Positions 1 to 7,829 of a stretch of DNA of 13,594 bases are shown here, piece by piece. Origin of the DNA: Bacillota bacterium. Its GTDB lineage: Bacteria; Bacillota; Clostridia; Lachnospirales; Cellulosilyticaceae. The stretch lies in assembly GCA_023457875.1 (NCBI GenBank), contig JAEXBC010000450.1, positions 1-13,594 on the forward strand, given 5' to 3'. The translations under genes and the position numbers were made by a program. Under the pieces are notes generated by a model that worked only from the letters and a program-made list of their open reading frames with translations, did not search any database and was not told where the DNA came from. The number at the start of each line of letters is the position of its first letter. Within the stretch, counting starts at the first letter, position 1.

Positions 1-19
1 AACAAAGGGGGCTAATTAA

Positions 20-448
20 ATGGATATTCAAAGTGTGTCTAGTGTATTAGAACTGCAAAAGCAAGTTGCCTCCTCCAATGTAGAAACAGCTCATGATAAA
101 AAGTTTAATGAGATTCTTAATAAGGCTATGGAAACACAGGATAATAGTGAATTAAAGGATGCCTGTGATCAGTTAGAAGCTTATATGCTTAGTATGATGT
201 TTAAACAAATGAAATCCTCTATGTTATCAGGAGATACGCTTATGGGCAAGGGTGACTATGAAAAGATGTTTGAAGATACATATGTGAATAGCCTGTGTGA
301 GGAAATGGTAAAGGCTGGAGGCGTTGGATTATCTGATGCTATGTATAGGCAAATAACAAATCAGTATGCGAATCAAATGCAAATAGGTAGCTTAGAGGCA
401 CAAGAAGCAGTGGCAACATCAGCTATCAAAGTGGATGTAGAAGCTTAA
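20..448 (+). CDS. FlgJ-type rod-binding protein, single domain
   Basis: This 142-residue protein matches the rod-binding domain found at the N-terminus of proteobacterial FlgJ, roughly residues 45-115. Visible hallmarks are the helical DQLEAYMLSMMFKQMKSSM segment (50-68), a GKGDYEKMFEDTYV stretch (77-89) and a GGVGLSDAMYRQI end (100-112). No peptidoglycan hydrolase domain follows, which is usual for short clostridial and spirochaete versions, so wall digestion would need another enzyme (inference). Proteins of this family act in or on the periplasm-side rod during assembly. The ATG at 20 is preceded by AAAGGGGG at 4-11. A TAA at 17-19 touches the start codon and could be the end of an upstream rod gene such as flgG, but too little is visible to say. 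No clear terminator follows; the metK promoter begins about 18 bases after the stop. Confidence 0.85.
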   Translation: MDIQSVSSVLELQKQVASSNVETAHDKKFNEILNKAMETQDNSELKDACDQLEAYMLSMMFKQMKSSMLSGDTLMGKGDYEKMFEDTYVNSLCEEMVKAGGVGLSDAMYRQITNQYANQMQIGSLEAQEAVATSAIKVDVEA

Positions 449-465
449 AGGATTTCTTGTGGTTG

Positions 466-494
466 TTGACAGCTACCATGTAATTTGTTATACT
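466..494 (+). promoter_or_regulatory. Sigma-A promoter for the metK leader
   Basis: A perfect TTGACA -35 (466-471), a 17-base spacer and a TATACT -10 (489-494) predict transcription starting near 500-502, shortly before the SAM riboswitch begins at about 518. Elements and spacing are close to the vegetative consensus, so strong transcription gated by the riboswitch is expected. Confidence 0.85.
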
Positions 495-517
495 TAATAA
501 AACTAAATATATATATT

Positions 518-661
518 CTTATCCAGAGAGGTGGAGGGATTGGGCCCGATGAAACCCGGCAACCTAGCAATATGCTAAGGTGCCAATTCCCGCGTGCACC
601 TTGTGCGCAAGATGAGGATGACTGTTCGAAGTGAAACCTCATTGTCTTAATGAGGTTTTTT
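518..661 (+). ncRNA. SAM-I (S-box) riboswitch with terminator, controlling metK
   Basis: The aptamer shows the conserved S-box core: CTTATC at 518-523, AGAGAGGTGGAGGGAT at 525-540, GATGAAACCCGGCAACC at 548-564 and AAGGTGCCAATTCC at 577-590. P1 forms between 518-523 and 611-616, with one G-U pair. A terminator pairs 634-643 with 649-658 around a 5-base loop and runs into a T-tract ending at 661. The alternative antiterminator pairs 612-617 (ATGAGG) with 637-642 (CCTCAT), using the 3' strand of P1. So P1 formation on SAM binding should free the terminator and stop transcription before metK. This is direct product feedback on SAM synthetase, a known arrangement in Firmicutes. Confidence 0.96.
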
Positions 662-719
662 ATATTTTGTGCACATTATCCTACAAACTATTTAACATAT
701 ATCATAAGGAGGTTATGAA

Positions 720-1907
720 ATGGCAAAAAGATTATTTACATCAGAATCAGTAACAGAGGGACATCCAGATAAAATAGCAGATCAAATTTCAGATGCTGTA
801 TTAGATGCGATTTATACACAAGACCCTAATGCAAGAGTAGCTTGTGAAGCTGCGCTTACTACAGGACTTGTATTGGTAATGGGAGAAATTACTACTAATT
901 GTTATGTGGATATTAATAAAACAGTACGTGATACAATTAATGAGATTGGTTACAACACACCAGAATATGGATTCGATGGTCATTCATGTGGTGTAATAGT
1001 AGCCTTGGATGAGCAGTCTAGCGATATTGCCATGGGTGTTGATAAAGCCCTAGAAGCTAGAACAGGCGAAATGCAGGAGGAAGCAATTGAAGCAATTGGG
1101 GCAGGAGACCAAGGTATGATGTTTGGATTTGCTTGTGATGAAACCCCAGAGCTTATGCCCATGCCTATTTCACTGGCACACAAGCTTTCAAGACGTTTAA
1201 CTGAGGTACGCAAAAATGGTACCTTAGACTATTTGAGACCAGATGGCAAAACACAAGTAACAGTTGAATATCAAGATGATGTACCAGTAAGAGTAGATGC
1301 AGTGGTTGTCTCAACCCAGCACGCTGAGTCAGTAACTCAAAAGCAGATTCATGAGGATATTATGGAATATGTGATTAAACCTATTGTTCCAGAAAACCTA
1401 TTAGATGAAAACACTAAGTATTTTATCAATCCAACAGGACGCTTTGTAATTGGTGGTCCGGTAGGAGATTCAGGACTTACAGGACGCAAGATTATTGTAG
1501 ATACCTATGGCGGTTATGCAAGTCACGGTGGTGGTGCTTTCTCAGGAAAAGATCCTACAAAAGTAGATCGTTCGGCAGCCTATGCGGCAAGATATGTTGC
1601 TAAGAATATTGTAGCAGCAGGGCTTGCTAAAAAATGTGAAATAGAGCTTGCTTATGCTATTGGTGTTGCAAAACCTGTGTCCGTTCTTATCAATACACAT
1701 GGGACGGGTATTATAAGTGATGAAGCTTTGGTAGATTTAGTGTATAAAAACTTCGACCTTAGACCAGCTGGTATTATTAAGATGTTAGATCTTAGAAGAC
1801 CTATCTACAAGCAAACAGCTGCGTATGGACATTTTGGCCGTACAGATGTGGATTTACCATGGGAAAGAACAGATAAAGCTGATGCTTTAAAAGCAGCAAT
1901 TAAATAA
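720..1907 (+). CDS. metK: S-adenosylmethionine synthetase
   Basis: This cytosolic enzyme makes S-adenosylmethionine from methionine and ATP, releasing phosphate and pyrophosphate. Its 395 residues equal the usual bacterial length. Family signatures are all present: [16 protein letters not shown] with the catalytic-region histidine (14-29), the ATP-binding [10 protein letters not shown] loop (127-136), [20 protein letters not shown] (236-255) and the glycine-rich [16 protein letters not shown] loop (270-285). The ATG at 720 has AAGGAGG at 706-712, seven bases away. An out-of-frame ATG at 715 lies within that spacer and is ignored. The gene stands alone between its SAM riboswitch and a terminator, although flagellar genes lie on both sides. 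It has no special link to motility; its product feeds methylation generally. Confidence 0.98.
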   Translation: MAKRLFTSESVTEGHPDKIADQISDAVLDAIYTQDPNARVACEAALTTGLVLVMGEITTNCYVDINKTVRDTINEIGYNTPEYGFDGHSCGVIVALDEQSSDIAMGVDKALEARTGEMQEEAIEAIGAGDQGMMFGFACDETPELMPMPISLAHKLSRRLTEVRKNGTLDYLRPDGKTQVTVEYQDDVPVRVDAVVVSTQHAESVTQKQIHEDIMEYVIKPIVPENLLDENTKYFINPTGRFVIGGPVGDSGLTGRKIIVDTYGGYASHGGGAFSGKDPTKVDRSAAYAARYVAKNIVAAGLAKKCEIELAYAIGVAKPVSVLINTHGTGIISDEALVDLVYKNFDLRPAGIIKMLDLRRPIYKQTAAYGHFGRTDVDLPWERTDKADALKAAIK

Positions 1908-1918
1908 AGGATCAAATT

Positions 1919-1958
1919 AGGATGCCATATCATGCGAAGATGGCATCCTTCTTGTTTT
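1919..1958 (+). terminator. Intrinsic terminator after metK
   Basis: A perfect 10-bp stem, AGGATGCCAT (1919-1928) with ATGGCATCCT (1940-1949), encloses an 11-base loop and is followed by a T-rich stretch, TCTTGTTTT, to 1958. It starts 12 bases after the metK stop and closes the metK unit. Confidence 0.9.
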
Positions 1959-2011
1959 AAGTAGAGGCATATTACGATTTAATGACAATTATAAAGAAAT
2001 AATTAAAACGA

Positions 2012-2040
2012 TTTCAAATGATTGGAAAAGGTGATATATT
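2012..2040 (+). promoter_or_regulatory. Possible extended -10 promoter for the lipoprotein gene
   Basis: TGATATATT at 2032-2040 reads as an extended -10 (TGn plus TATATT). A weak -35, TTTCAA at 2012-2017, lies 17 bases upstream. Because metK ends in a terminator, the following gene needs its own promoter, and this is the best candidate. The call rests on consensus matching alone. Confidence 0.4.
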
Positions 2041-2091
2041 AGGTTTAGTAGCAAAAAACAAAACACTTAAGTATTGAAGGGAGGATATACA

Positions 2092-3108
2092 ATGAAAAAG
2101 AAAATATTAGCGTTACTTGCAACTCTTGTTATGGTATTTACCATGGTAGGTTGTAATGACCAAGGGGTGGCACTTACAAAGGAACTTGAAAGAGTTGCAG
2201 CTTGGGACGCTTTTACGCAAAAAGGAACAATGAACATTACTGTAAAAGTTGATGGACAAAATGTAAAATTAGGTACAGATTATGAAGCTTATTATAATGC
2301 AAAAGATTTACAGATGGAAATGACAATGACTTTTAAAAAGCTTGAAATGAGTGGGATGACAATTGATTTATCAAAAGATCCATATAAACTTTCTCCAGTA
2401 AAAACTTACATGGACTGCAAGAATTTAAAATTCTACTTAAGCACAAGCTACATTAAAGATATTTGTAAGTTGGTGGGTGTAGATGCAGCTACAATCATGG
2501 ATGCAAGCAAAGAATACGTTGCATTAGATTTATCTAGTATGATGACAGATAAGAACAAAGAAGAAATCATGAAATATAGAAATACAGACTATAGTGTATT
2601 TACTAACTTAAAAGTTGAATTACCAATTACAAAGAAGGACAAAACCTTTACGATTGAGCTTACTGGAGATCAGATGGTTGACGCACTCTTTGCTTTAGTA
2701 AATGAAACCTTTACAACACAAAAAGATTTACTAACAACTACCTACAAACAAATGGGACTTACAGATGAGCAAATTAAGGAAATGTTCAAAGGTGTTGCAG
2801 ATGTATATAGTGATGCAAATAAGAAAGTAGCTAAGACTGCTTTAACTGGTACGAATGCTAAAGTAAGCTATACTTTTGAAGATGCAAAATATGTAGAGGC
2901 TGTAAATGCTAATTTCAAAATTACAATAGACAAAGAAGTAGTTGAATTTGGTATTACTATGAAGGATGAAGTGAAAAAAGCAGATGTAAAAGCTGTTCAA
3001 TTCCCAGCAAGTGTAAAGATGTATACAATGGATGATATTTTAAAAGCATCACAAGCAGTTTATACGACTGAAAAAATAGTTGAAGCTAACGTAGTAGAGG
3101 CAAAATAA
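2092..3108 (+). CDS. Lipoprotein of unknown function
   Basis: I do not recognise a named family. The 338-residue product begins with a lipoprotein signal: lysines at 2-4, a hydrophobic stretch to residue 19, and a lipobox-like MVGC ending at Cys21. This predicts lipid anchoring on the outer face of the membrane. The mature part alternates beta-like stretches (for example TMNITVKVDG and KVSYTFEDAKYVEAVNANF) with lysine-rich helices, and shows no catalytic motif. A LolA/LppX-like lipid-binding fold is possible from the overall look, but that is weak inference. ATG 2092 is chosen over an in-frame TTG at 2074, because the TTG codons would overlap the AAGGGAGG ribosome site at 2077-2084. The gene appears monocistronic, with a terminator just after it. 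Confidence 0.8.
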   Translation: MKKKILALLATLVMVFTMVGCNDQGVALTKELERVAAWDAFTQKGTMNITVKVDGQNVKLGTDYEAYYNAKDLQMEMTMTFKKLEMSGMTIDLSKDPYKLSPVKTYMDCKNLKFYLSTSYIKDICKLVGVDAATIMDASKEYVALDLSSMMTDKNKEEIMKYRNTDYSVFTNLKVELPITKKDKTFTIELTGDQMVDALFALVNETFTTQKDLLTTTYKQMGLTDEQIKEMFKGVADVYSDANKKVAKTALTGTNAKVSYTFEDAKYVEAVNANFKITIDKEVVEFGITMKDEVKKADVKAVQFPASVKMYTMDDILKASQAVYTTEKIVEANVVEAK

Positions 3109-3159
3109 TTAACGTGCTCGTTTAGTGAAAATCTTTAGTAAAGCTAAATAGGTTAAGTA

Positions 3160-3205
3160 AGCGCCTATCTAAAGTCAATATTTGATTTTAGATAGGGGCT
3201 TTTTA
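3160..3205 (+). terminator. Intrinsic terminator after the lipoprotein gene
   Basis: A long hairpin pairs 3164-3178 with 3182-3196 (with G-U), closed by a 3-base TAT loop. The outer AGC/GCT pairs (3160-3162 with 3198-3200) extend it past one G-G mismatch. A T-run follows at 3200-3205. It separates the lipoprotein gene from recD2. Confidence 0.85.
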
Positions 3206-3273
3206 TATTGTGCATCAGGTGCGTTAAGTATAGCTTTCATAAATAGGGCAATACTCTTGATAGGCTAAAACCA

Positions 3274-3302
3274 TTGTGGCAAATATGTGGATATGTTATA
3301 CT
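3274..3302 (+). promoter_or_regulatory. Extended -10 promoter for recD2-comF-yvyF
   Basis: TGTTATACT at 3294-3302 is a good extended -10. A partial -35, TTGTGG at 3274-3279, lies 17 bases upstream. Transcription would start near 3308-3310. That makes the ATG at 3312 almost leaderless and favours a downstream start for recD2. Confidence 0.5.
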
Positions 3303-3356
3303 TTTTAAATAATGTTGTGCATAAGAGAATGGATAGAAAGTAAAGTGGTGAACAAG

Positions 3357-5615
3357 TTGAACGAACAAGTGGTTTTAGAAGCAACGATAGAAGATATTAT
3401 CTATCAAAATGCACAGAATGGATACACCGTTTGTACAATAGAATATGAGGGCGAAGAGATTTCCTGTGTGGGTGAAATGTTAGGGATACTAGCAGGAGAA
3501 GAAGTTAAGATTATCGGTGAGTGGAGTACGCATCCCATTTACGGAAGACAGATCAAGGTAGAGTTAGTAGAGAGAAGTATGCCAAAGACTGTTCAGGGTA
3601 TGGAAAAATACTTAGCTTCAGGTGTGATTAAGGGAATAGGAGCCAAGACGGCAAAGAAGATCGTAAAGCATTTTGGTCTAGATACCTTTCGTATCATTGA
3701 AGAGGAGCCCTTGGTGCTTGCACAGGTGAATGGTATTAGTGAGAAAAAGGCACAAGAAATTGGTGAGGTGTTTCATGCACAGTATGAACTTAGGCGTGCG
3801 ATACTATTTCTTCAAGATTACGGGATTACACCTACTTATGCCATTAAAATCTACAAGCAGTATAAAGATAAAACCAGTGAAGTGATAAAAAATACCCCCT
3901 ATCGCTTAGTTGAAGACATATTTGGTATTGGTTTTAAGAAAGCCGATGAAATTGCGCAGCGTGTAGGAATAGCAAGAGATGATCCTCACAGGATGATGGC
4001 AGGCATACTTTACCTACTTTCGACCTTTTCCATGAATGGTCATACCTATGTGCCAAGAAGGATTTTGCTTGAAGAGGCATATAAGCTTTTATTGCCAAGT
4101 GAATATCTTAAAAATGAAGAAGATGAAAATGCGGTTTATTCACTTATTGAAAATGCCTTGATGGAACTTGTTTTGTCTAAACAAATCGTGATTAAAAATG
4201 ACAAAGAGGATGCTAGGGTATTTTTGTCTTATTTATATTATAGTGAGCAAGCCGTAGCCAGAAAGCTTTTGGATTTATTATCGCTGTATCAAGAGGATTC
4301 AGCTTTGGATGTGGATAAGGAGCTGGAGTTTGCCCAAAAAGCACTGGATATTGAACTAGTAGAGGAACAAAAGGATGCAGTTAGGCAGGTGATGACCCAT
4401 GGCGTTACTGTCATTACAGGCGGTCCTGGTACAGGAAAAACAACCATTATTAATGCGATTTTGCATATGCTCAAAAAGGCAGGCGAAGAGGTGGTACTGG
4501 CTGCCCCTACAGGAAGAGCAGCAAAGAGAATGAGCGAGGCCACTGGAATGGAGGCGCAAACCATACATCGCCTACTAGAAATTAATTACACACAGGAAGA
4601 TGCTAGACAGACCTTTAGTCGTAGTGAAGAAAATCCCTTAGAAGCAGATGTGATTATTATAGATGAAATGTCCATGGTGGATGTTACGCTCATGCACGCG
4701 CTCATGAAAGCTATTGTGGAAGGACAAAGATTAGTGCTAATTGGAGATGCAGACCAACTGCCCTCAGTAGGCGCGGGAAATGTACTTAAGGATATTATTA
4801 GGAGTGGCCGCATTCCAACGGTAAGGCTCATGCAGATTTTTAGGCAAGCTTCAAAGAGTGCCATTATCATGAATGCCCATCGCATTAATAAGGGAGAGTA
4901 TCCGCAGGTGAATGAAAAGGATACGGACTTCTTTTTTATCAAGCGCAGTGTACAAGAGGAAGCAAAGCACACTATTATCGAGCTTATTACAGAGAGATTG
5001 CCTAAGTATCAAGGTTTTGATAAATTAAGAGATATTCAAATACTTTCTCCTATGAGAAAAGGCTTACTAGGTGTTAATGAACTGAATAAAGCCATTCAAG
5101 CTGCTGTTAATCCTCATAGTGAGTACAAGCCAGAAAAAGAATATAGGGGCATTTTGTTTAGAGAAGGCGATAAGGTGATGCAAATCAAAAACAATTATAA
5201 TACCCCTTGGAAGATACTTGGTAAGACGGGTGTGCCTATAGACGAAGGCACAGGTGTTTTTAATGGAGATGCAGGCATTATTACCAGTATTAGAGAAGAA
5301 TTAGAAATACTTACTGTTACCTTCGATGATCAGAAGGTGGTGGAATATGAATTTAATCAATTAGATGAACTTGAGCTTGCCTATGCAATTACAATTCATA
5401 AATCACAGGGAAGTGAATATCCTGTAGTTATTTTGCCTATCCATAGTGGACCGAATATGCTATTTAATAGAAATTTGCTTTATACAGCTGTTACTAGGGC
5501 TAAAAAAATGGTGGTTGTGGTAGGGCTGAGTGAAACCATGAAACATATGGTGGATAACAATAAAGAGATAGAAAGATATTCAAGTTTAGCACTTCATTTG
5601 TGTGAAATGCTATAA
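3357..5615 (+). CDS. recD2: RecD2-type ATP-dependent DNA helicase (RecD/TraA family)
   Basis: RecD2 proteins are 5'-3' superfamily 1B helicases that act without RecBC in DNA repair and replication-fork upkeep. With the start used here there are 752 residues. After an N-terminal OB-like region come helix-hairpin-helix segments near 89-108, 124-139 and 188-204. The helicase core follows: Walker A GGPGTGKTT with Lys361, DEMSMVD (436-442), GDADQLPSV (463-471), FRQ (495-497), TIHKSQGSE (679-687) and YTAVTRAKK (709-717). All key residues are present. The open frame reaches back to ATG 3312, but that lies at the predicted transcription start and has no ribosome site. TTG 3357, after GGTGA at 3347-3351, fits homologue N-termini better; GTG 3348 is also possible. 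comF follows after 46 bases with no terminator between them. Confidence 0.92.
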   Translation: MNEQVVLEATIEDIIYQNAQNGYTVCTIEYEGEEISCVGEMLGILAGEEVKIIGEWSTHPIYGRQIKVELVERSMPKTVQGMEKYLASGVIKGIGAKTAKKIVKHFGLDTFRIIEEEPLVLAQVNGISEKKAQEIGEVFHAQYELRRAILFLQDYGITPTYAIKIYKQYKDKTSEVIKNTPYRLVEDIFGIGFKKADEIAQRVGIARDDPHRMMAGILYLLSTFSMNGHTYVPRRILLEEAYKLLLPSEYLKNEEDENAVYSLIENALMELVLSKQIVIKNDKEDARVFLSYLYYSEQAVARKLLDLLSLYQEDSALDVDKELEFAQKALDIELVEEQKDAVRQVMTHGVTVITGGPGTGKTTIINAILHMLKKAGEEVVLAAPTGRAAKRMSEATGMEAQTIHRLLEINYTQEDARQTFSRSEENPLEADVIIIDEMSMVDVTLMHALMKAIVEGQRLVLIGDADQLPSVGAGNVLKDIIRSGRIPTVRLMQIFRQASKSAIIMNAHRINKGEYPQVNEKDTDFFFIKRSVQEEAKHTIIELITERLPKYQGFDKLRDIQILSPMRKGLLGVNELNKAIQAAVNPHSEYKPEKEYRGILFREGDKVMQIKNNYNTPWKILGKTGVPIDEGTGVFNGDAGIITSIREELEILTVTFDDQKVVEYEFNQLDELELAYAITIHKSQGSEYPVVILPIHSGPNMLFNRNLLYTAVTRAKKMVVVVGLSETMKHMVDNNKEIERYSSLALHLCEML

Positions 5616-5661
5616 GAGATGAAATTTATATAAAGCACATAGGGGGAGAAGGAGTTAGAAT

Positions 5662-6378
5662 ATGTACTTAACGCTTCAAGTATTGAGGAAACTTTTTTAC
5701 CCTAATAAATGTATTGTATGTAGAAAAATTTTATCCTTTGAAAGCTATGAGTATATTTGTGAAAGCTGTTATCAAGGTTTACTAAAGCAACATATTTGCA
5801 GGCGATGTGGAAGGCCTTATGAACTAGGAAAGACGGACTGCTTAGCGTGCAAAAATCAAAATATGTCTGATATTGCACGGGTATGTGGGCTTTTTAACTA
5901 TACTGATTCGTATAGGAAGTCAGTACTTCGCTGGAAATATAGTGGGGTAAGGAAGTATGCAAAGGGGTATGCAGAGCTGATGGTGTATGACCTAGCACTG
6001 CCAATCCAGTTGCAATTAGATGGACTTATTCCAGTTCCATTAGCACCCTCTAGAGCAAAGAAAAGAGGCTTTAATCAAGCACTAGACCTTGCTAAGGAGA
6101 TAAGCGCCTTATCTAAGATTCCAGTGATTAATTGTCTAAAGAGAAGTTACGATACCAAGCCCCAATCTGCTTGTAATAAAGAAGAGCGCCTTAAAAATAT
6201 TAGGGGAAGTATTGAAATAAACAGGAAAATTTTTCTACCAACATTAAAGAATATTGCAATTGTTGACGATATATATACGACAGGAAGTACAGTTAAGGAA
6301 TGTATAAAGGTTCTTCGAAAAGAGTATAGCATGAAGGATGCTATTTTTTATGTGTTTGTTGTATGTATCGGCGGTTAA
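5662..6378 (+). CDS. comF: ComF family phosphoribosyltransferase-like protein
   Basis: The 238-residue protein has the ComFC/GntX layout. An N-terminal zinc-binding part has cysteine pairs at 17/20, 33/36, 46/49 and 60/63. A phosphoribosyltransferase-like domain follows, with PVPLAPSRAKKRGFNQA (124-140), PQSACNKEERLKNIRGS (167-183) and the PRPP loop IAIVDDIYTTGST (198-210). In naturally competent bacteria the family is needed for DNA uptake into the cytosol and is linked to incoming single-stranded DNA, but its exact reaction is not settled. Whether this organism is competent cannot be told here: no comFA or comFB is present and a RecD2 helicase gene sits directly upstream. The ATG at 5662 follows AGAAGGAG at 5647-5654. 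The next gene begins 14 bases after the stop. Confidence 0.92.
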   Translation: MYLTLQVLRKLFYPNKCIVCRKILSFESYEYICESCYQGLLKQHICRRCGRPYELGKTDCLACKNQNMSDIARVCGLFNYTDSYRKSVLRWKYSGVRKYAKGYAELMVYDLALPIQLQLDGLIPVPLAPSRAKKRGFNQALDLAKEISALSKIPVINCLKRSYDTKPQSACNKEERLKNIRGSIEINRKIFLPTLKNIAIVDDIYTTGSTVKECIKVLRKEYSMKDAIFYVFVVCIGG

Positions 6379-6392
6379 GAGGAGGGTACAAT

Positions 6393-6815
6393 ATGGACGT
6401 TAGAATTTGTAAAGGGTGCAAGAAGATGTTTCAATATGTTGCAGGGCCTCAATTGTGTCCTAGATGCAGACAGCTTGAAGAGGAAATGTTTCAAAGGGTA
6501 AAGGAATACCTTAGAGAGAACCCTGGTGAAAGTATGAATATAGTTAGCGAGGAAACAGAAGTTCCTGTAGTATTAATAGAAAAGTTTTTAAGAGAAGGCA
6601 GATTAGAAATAGCATCAAACTCTCTGATCTCTTTATCCTGCGAGATTTGTGGTAGGAAAATAACGACAGGTCGTTTTTGCCATACTTGTAAAGGTGAGCT
6701 TACCAATAATTTAAATGAAGCGAAGCGGTCCTTAGTAAAGGAAAATGCGCCTAAAGCAACGCAACATGATGGTGAAAAGATGAGATTTTTAAAATCAGAT
6801 TCCATTAGACGTTAA
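6393..6815 (+). CDS. yvyF: YvyF-like flagellar operon protein with two zinc-knuckle motifs
   Basis: This 140-residue protein resembles B. subtilis YvyF, a flagellar-operon protein of poorly defined role that also sits between comFC and flgM. It has CxxC pairs at Cys6/Cys9 and Cys22/Cys25 near the N-terminus and at Cys83/Cys86 and Cys96/Cys99 towards the C-terminus, suggesting two structural zinc sites. A helical middle (about 27-72) could be a small helix-turn-helix. A regulatory or nucleic-acid-binding role is inference only. The start is ATG 6393, six bases after AGAGGAGGG (6378-6386). An in-frame ATG at 6363 would overlap the end of comF and has no ribosome site. A terminator follows the gene, so it is read with comF rather than with flgM. 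Confidence 0.82.
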   Translation: MDVRICKGCKKMFQYVAGPQLCPRCRQLEEEMFQRVKEYLRENPGESMNIVSEETEVPVVLIEKFLREGRLEIASNSLISLSCEICGRKITTGRFCHTCKGELTNNLNEAKRSLVKENAPKATQHDGEKMRFLKSDSIRR

Positions 6816-6841
6816 TCAAATCAATAAGATAGAACAAGTAG

Positions 6842-6895
6842 TAAGTGTCCTTAACATACCAATATGAGATATGAAGGATGCTTATTATTTTGTTT
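6842..6895 (+). terminator. Intrinsic terminator after yvyF
   Basis: An 11-bp stem with two G-U pairs joins 6842-6852 (TAAGTGTCCTT) to 6874-6884 (AAGGATGCTTA). The 21-base loop can pair further through CATA/TATG. The T-rich stretch TTATTTTGTTT follows at 6885-6895. It separates the recD2-comF-yvyF unit from the sigma-28-driven flagellar operon. Confidence 0.72.
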
Positions 6896-6953
6896 ACATG
6901 AATCATTTGTAGCACTTGGGTTATAATATTTAAACATTAAATTTAAAAAATAT

Positions 6954-6980
6954 TAATAAAGTAGAATGAAGAACCGATAT
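6954..6980 (+). promoter_or_regulatory. Sigma-28 (SigD/FliA) type promoter for the flgM operon
   Basis: TAAT (6954-6957), 15 bases, then ACCGATAT (6973-6980) fits the motility sigma factor pattern TAAA-N15-GCCGATAA. The same TAAT-N15-nnCGATAT arrangement appears before hag in this window. In B. subtilis the flgM operon likewise has a SigD promoter, giving feedback in which the anti-sigma gene is under its own target. Confidence 0.75.
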
Positions 6981-7020
6981 ATTATTAAGAAGGAAGAATA
7001 GATGAAGGAGAATGATGATC

Positions 7021-7296
7021 ATGAGAGTAGATGCTTTGAACCGTATCCATGAAGTTTATAAAAGCCAAAGCACTAAAAATATTAAGAAGACAAATAAGAC
7101 AAATGGCGCAGATCAGGTGGAACTATCTAGTACGGCAAAGGATTTTAATGAGATATTAAAGATGCTTACAGATGTACCTGATATTAGACAGGATAAGGTG
7201 GATGACCTAAGAAATCAGATTAATTCTGGCACCTATAATGTTAGATCAGAGGAAGTAGCCAAGAAGATTATGTCACAATTTGATATTAAAGGATAA
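7021..7296 (+). CDS. flgM: Anti-sigma-28 factor FlgM
   Basis: FlgM binds the motility sigma factor and blocks it until hook completion, when it is exported or otherwise removed. The 91-residue product has the typical polar, probably disordered N-terminal part. It is followed by the conserved FlgM region at about 33-87, including VELSSTAKDFNEI (33-45), DVPDIRQDKVDDLRNQI (51-67) and the GTYNVRSEEVAKKI segment (70-83). ATG 7021 gives the usual MRV start, with AAGGAG at 7005-7010. In-frame ATGs at 7012 and 7015 lie very close to the ribosome site and would add two or three residues. It is the first gene of the operon, directly after a sigma-28 promoter, and flgN follows after 5 bases. Confidence 0.93.
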   Translation: MRVDALNRIHEVYKSQSTKNIKKTNKTNGADQVELSSTAKDFNEILKMLTDVPDIRQDKVDDLRNQINSGTYNVRSEEVAKKIMSQFDIKG

Positions 7297-7301
7297 GAGC
7301 T

Positions 7302-7814
7302 ATGGCAGGAATTGTTTATGAGTTGATAGAAGTTTTAGAGGAGCAAAAAGAGTGTTACGAAGGCTTAAGTACGCTATCAGATTATACCCAAACAGCCGTT
7401 GTTAATAAAAACCTAGAGTTCCTAAACGAAGTTGTCAAGACCCAGGAACAGTTCACGGGTAGGCTAAGCGTATTAGAGAAGAAGCGAGAAGGCCTTATGA
7501 AGGATATTGCCATCGTGACGGGGATGGATTACAAAGAAATTACTATTACTAAGTTGATTCAGAAGCTCGGAAGTGAAAATGAAGCGGCCAATAAGCTGGA
7601 GTTATTAAAAAAAGAGATTAAGGAGCTTCTGGATGAACTTAGCCGAAAAAGTGATTTAAATAAGATGCTTTTAGAACAATCGTTGGAGTTGGTTAATTTT
7701 ACAATTAACGCCATTGAAAGTACTAAGGGCTATAGTTATGTAGGCAACTACAATAGACCGGGTGAAGAAATGAGTGTGGAAAGGCAGCAGAGTATTTTCG
7801 ATACAAAGCAGTAA
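7302..7814 (+). CDS. flgN: FlgN family flagellar export chaperone
   Basis: FlgN binds the hook-filament junction proteins FlgK and FlgL in the cytosol and delivers them to the flagellar export apparatus. The 170-residue sequence is almost entirely helical and heptad-like from about residue 3 to 140, rich in Leu, Glu and Lys, as expected for the FlgN fold. Its sequence is weakly conserved, so the call leans on size, helical character and position between flgM and flgK, which matches B. subtilis yvyG (flgN). The ATG at 7302 uses a modest AAAGG inside the end of flgM. The first flgK starts 15 bases downstream. The last 25 or so residues are polar and probably flexible. Confidence 0.85.
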   Translation: MAGIVYELIEVLEEQKECYEGLSTLSDYTQTAVVNKNLEFLNEVVKTQEQFTGRLSVLEKKREGLMKDIAIVTGMDYKEITITKLIQKLGSENEAANKLELLKKEIKELLDELSRKSDLNKMLLEQSLELVNFTINAIESTKGYSYVGNYNRPGEEMSVERQQSIFDTKQ

Positions 7815-7829
7815 AAGAGGTGATAACGA

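Noticed and set aside
445..642. Minus-strand open frame of 65 codons over the metK leader
   Set aside because: It lies across the SAM riboswitch, has no ribosome site and no family likeness; structured RNA explains the bases.
4289..4972. Several minus-strand open frames within recD2
   Set aside because: They mirror the conserved helicase motifs on the other strand and have no start signals.
6899..6927. Perfect TATAAT (6922-6927) upstream of flgM
   Set aside because: No acceptable -35 sits 16-18 bases upstream (TGAATC) and there is no TGn extension; the sigma-28 site is better placed. A weak vegetative promoter is still possible.
6957..6960. TAAA as the -35 of the flgM sigma-28 promoter
   Set aside because: It is a better word match but leaves only 12 bases to the -10; TAAT at 6954 gives the normal 15.
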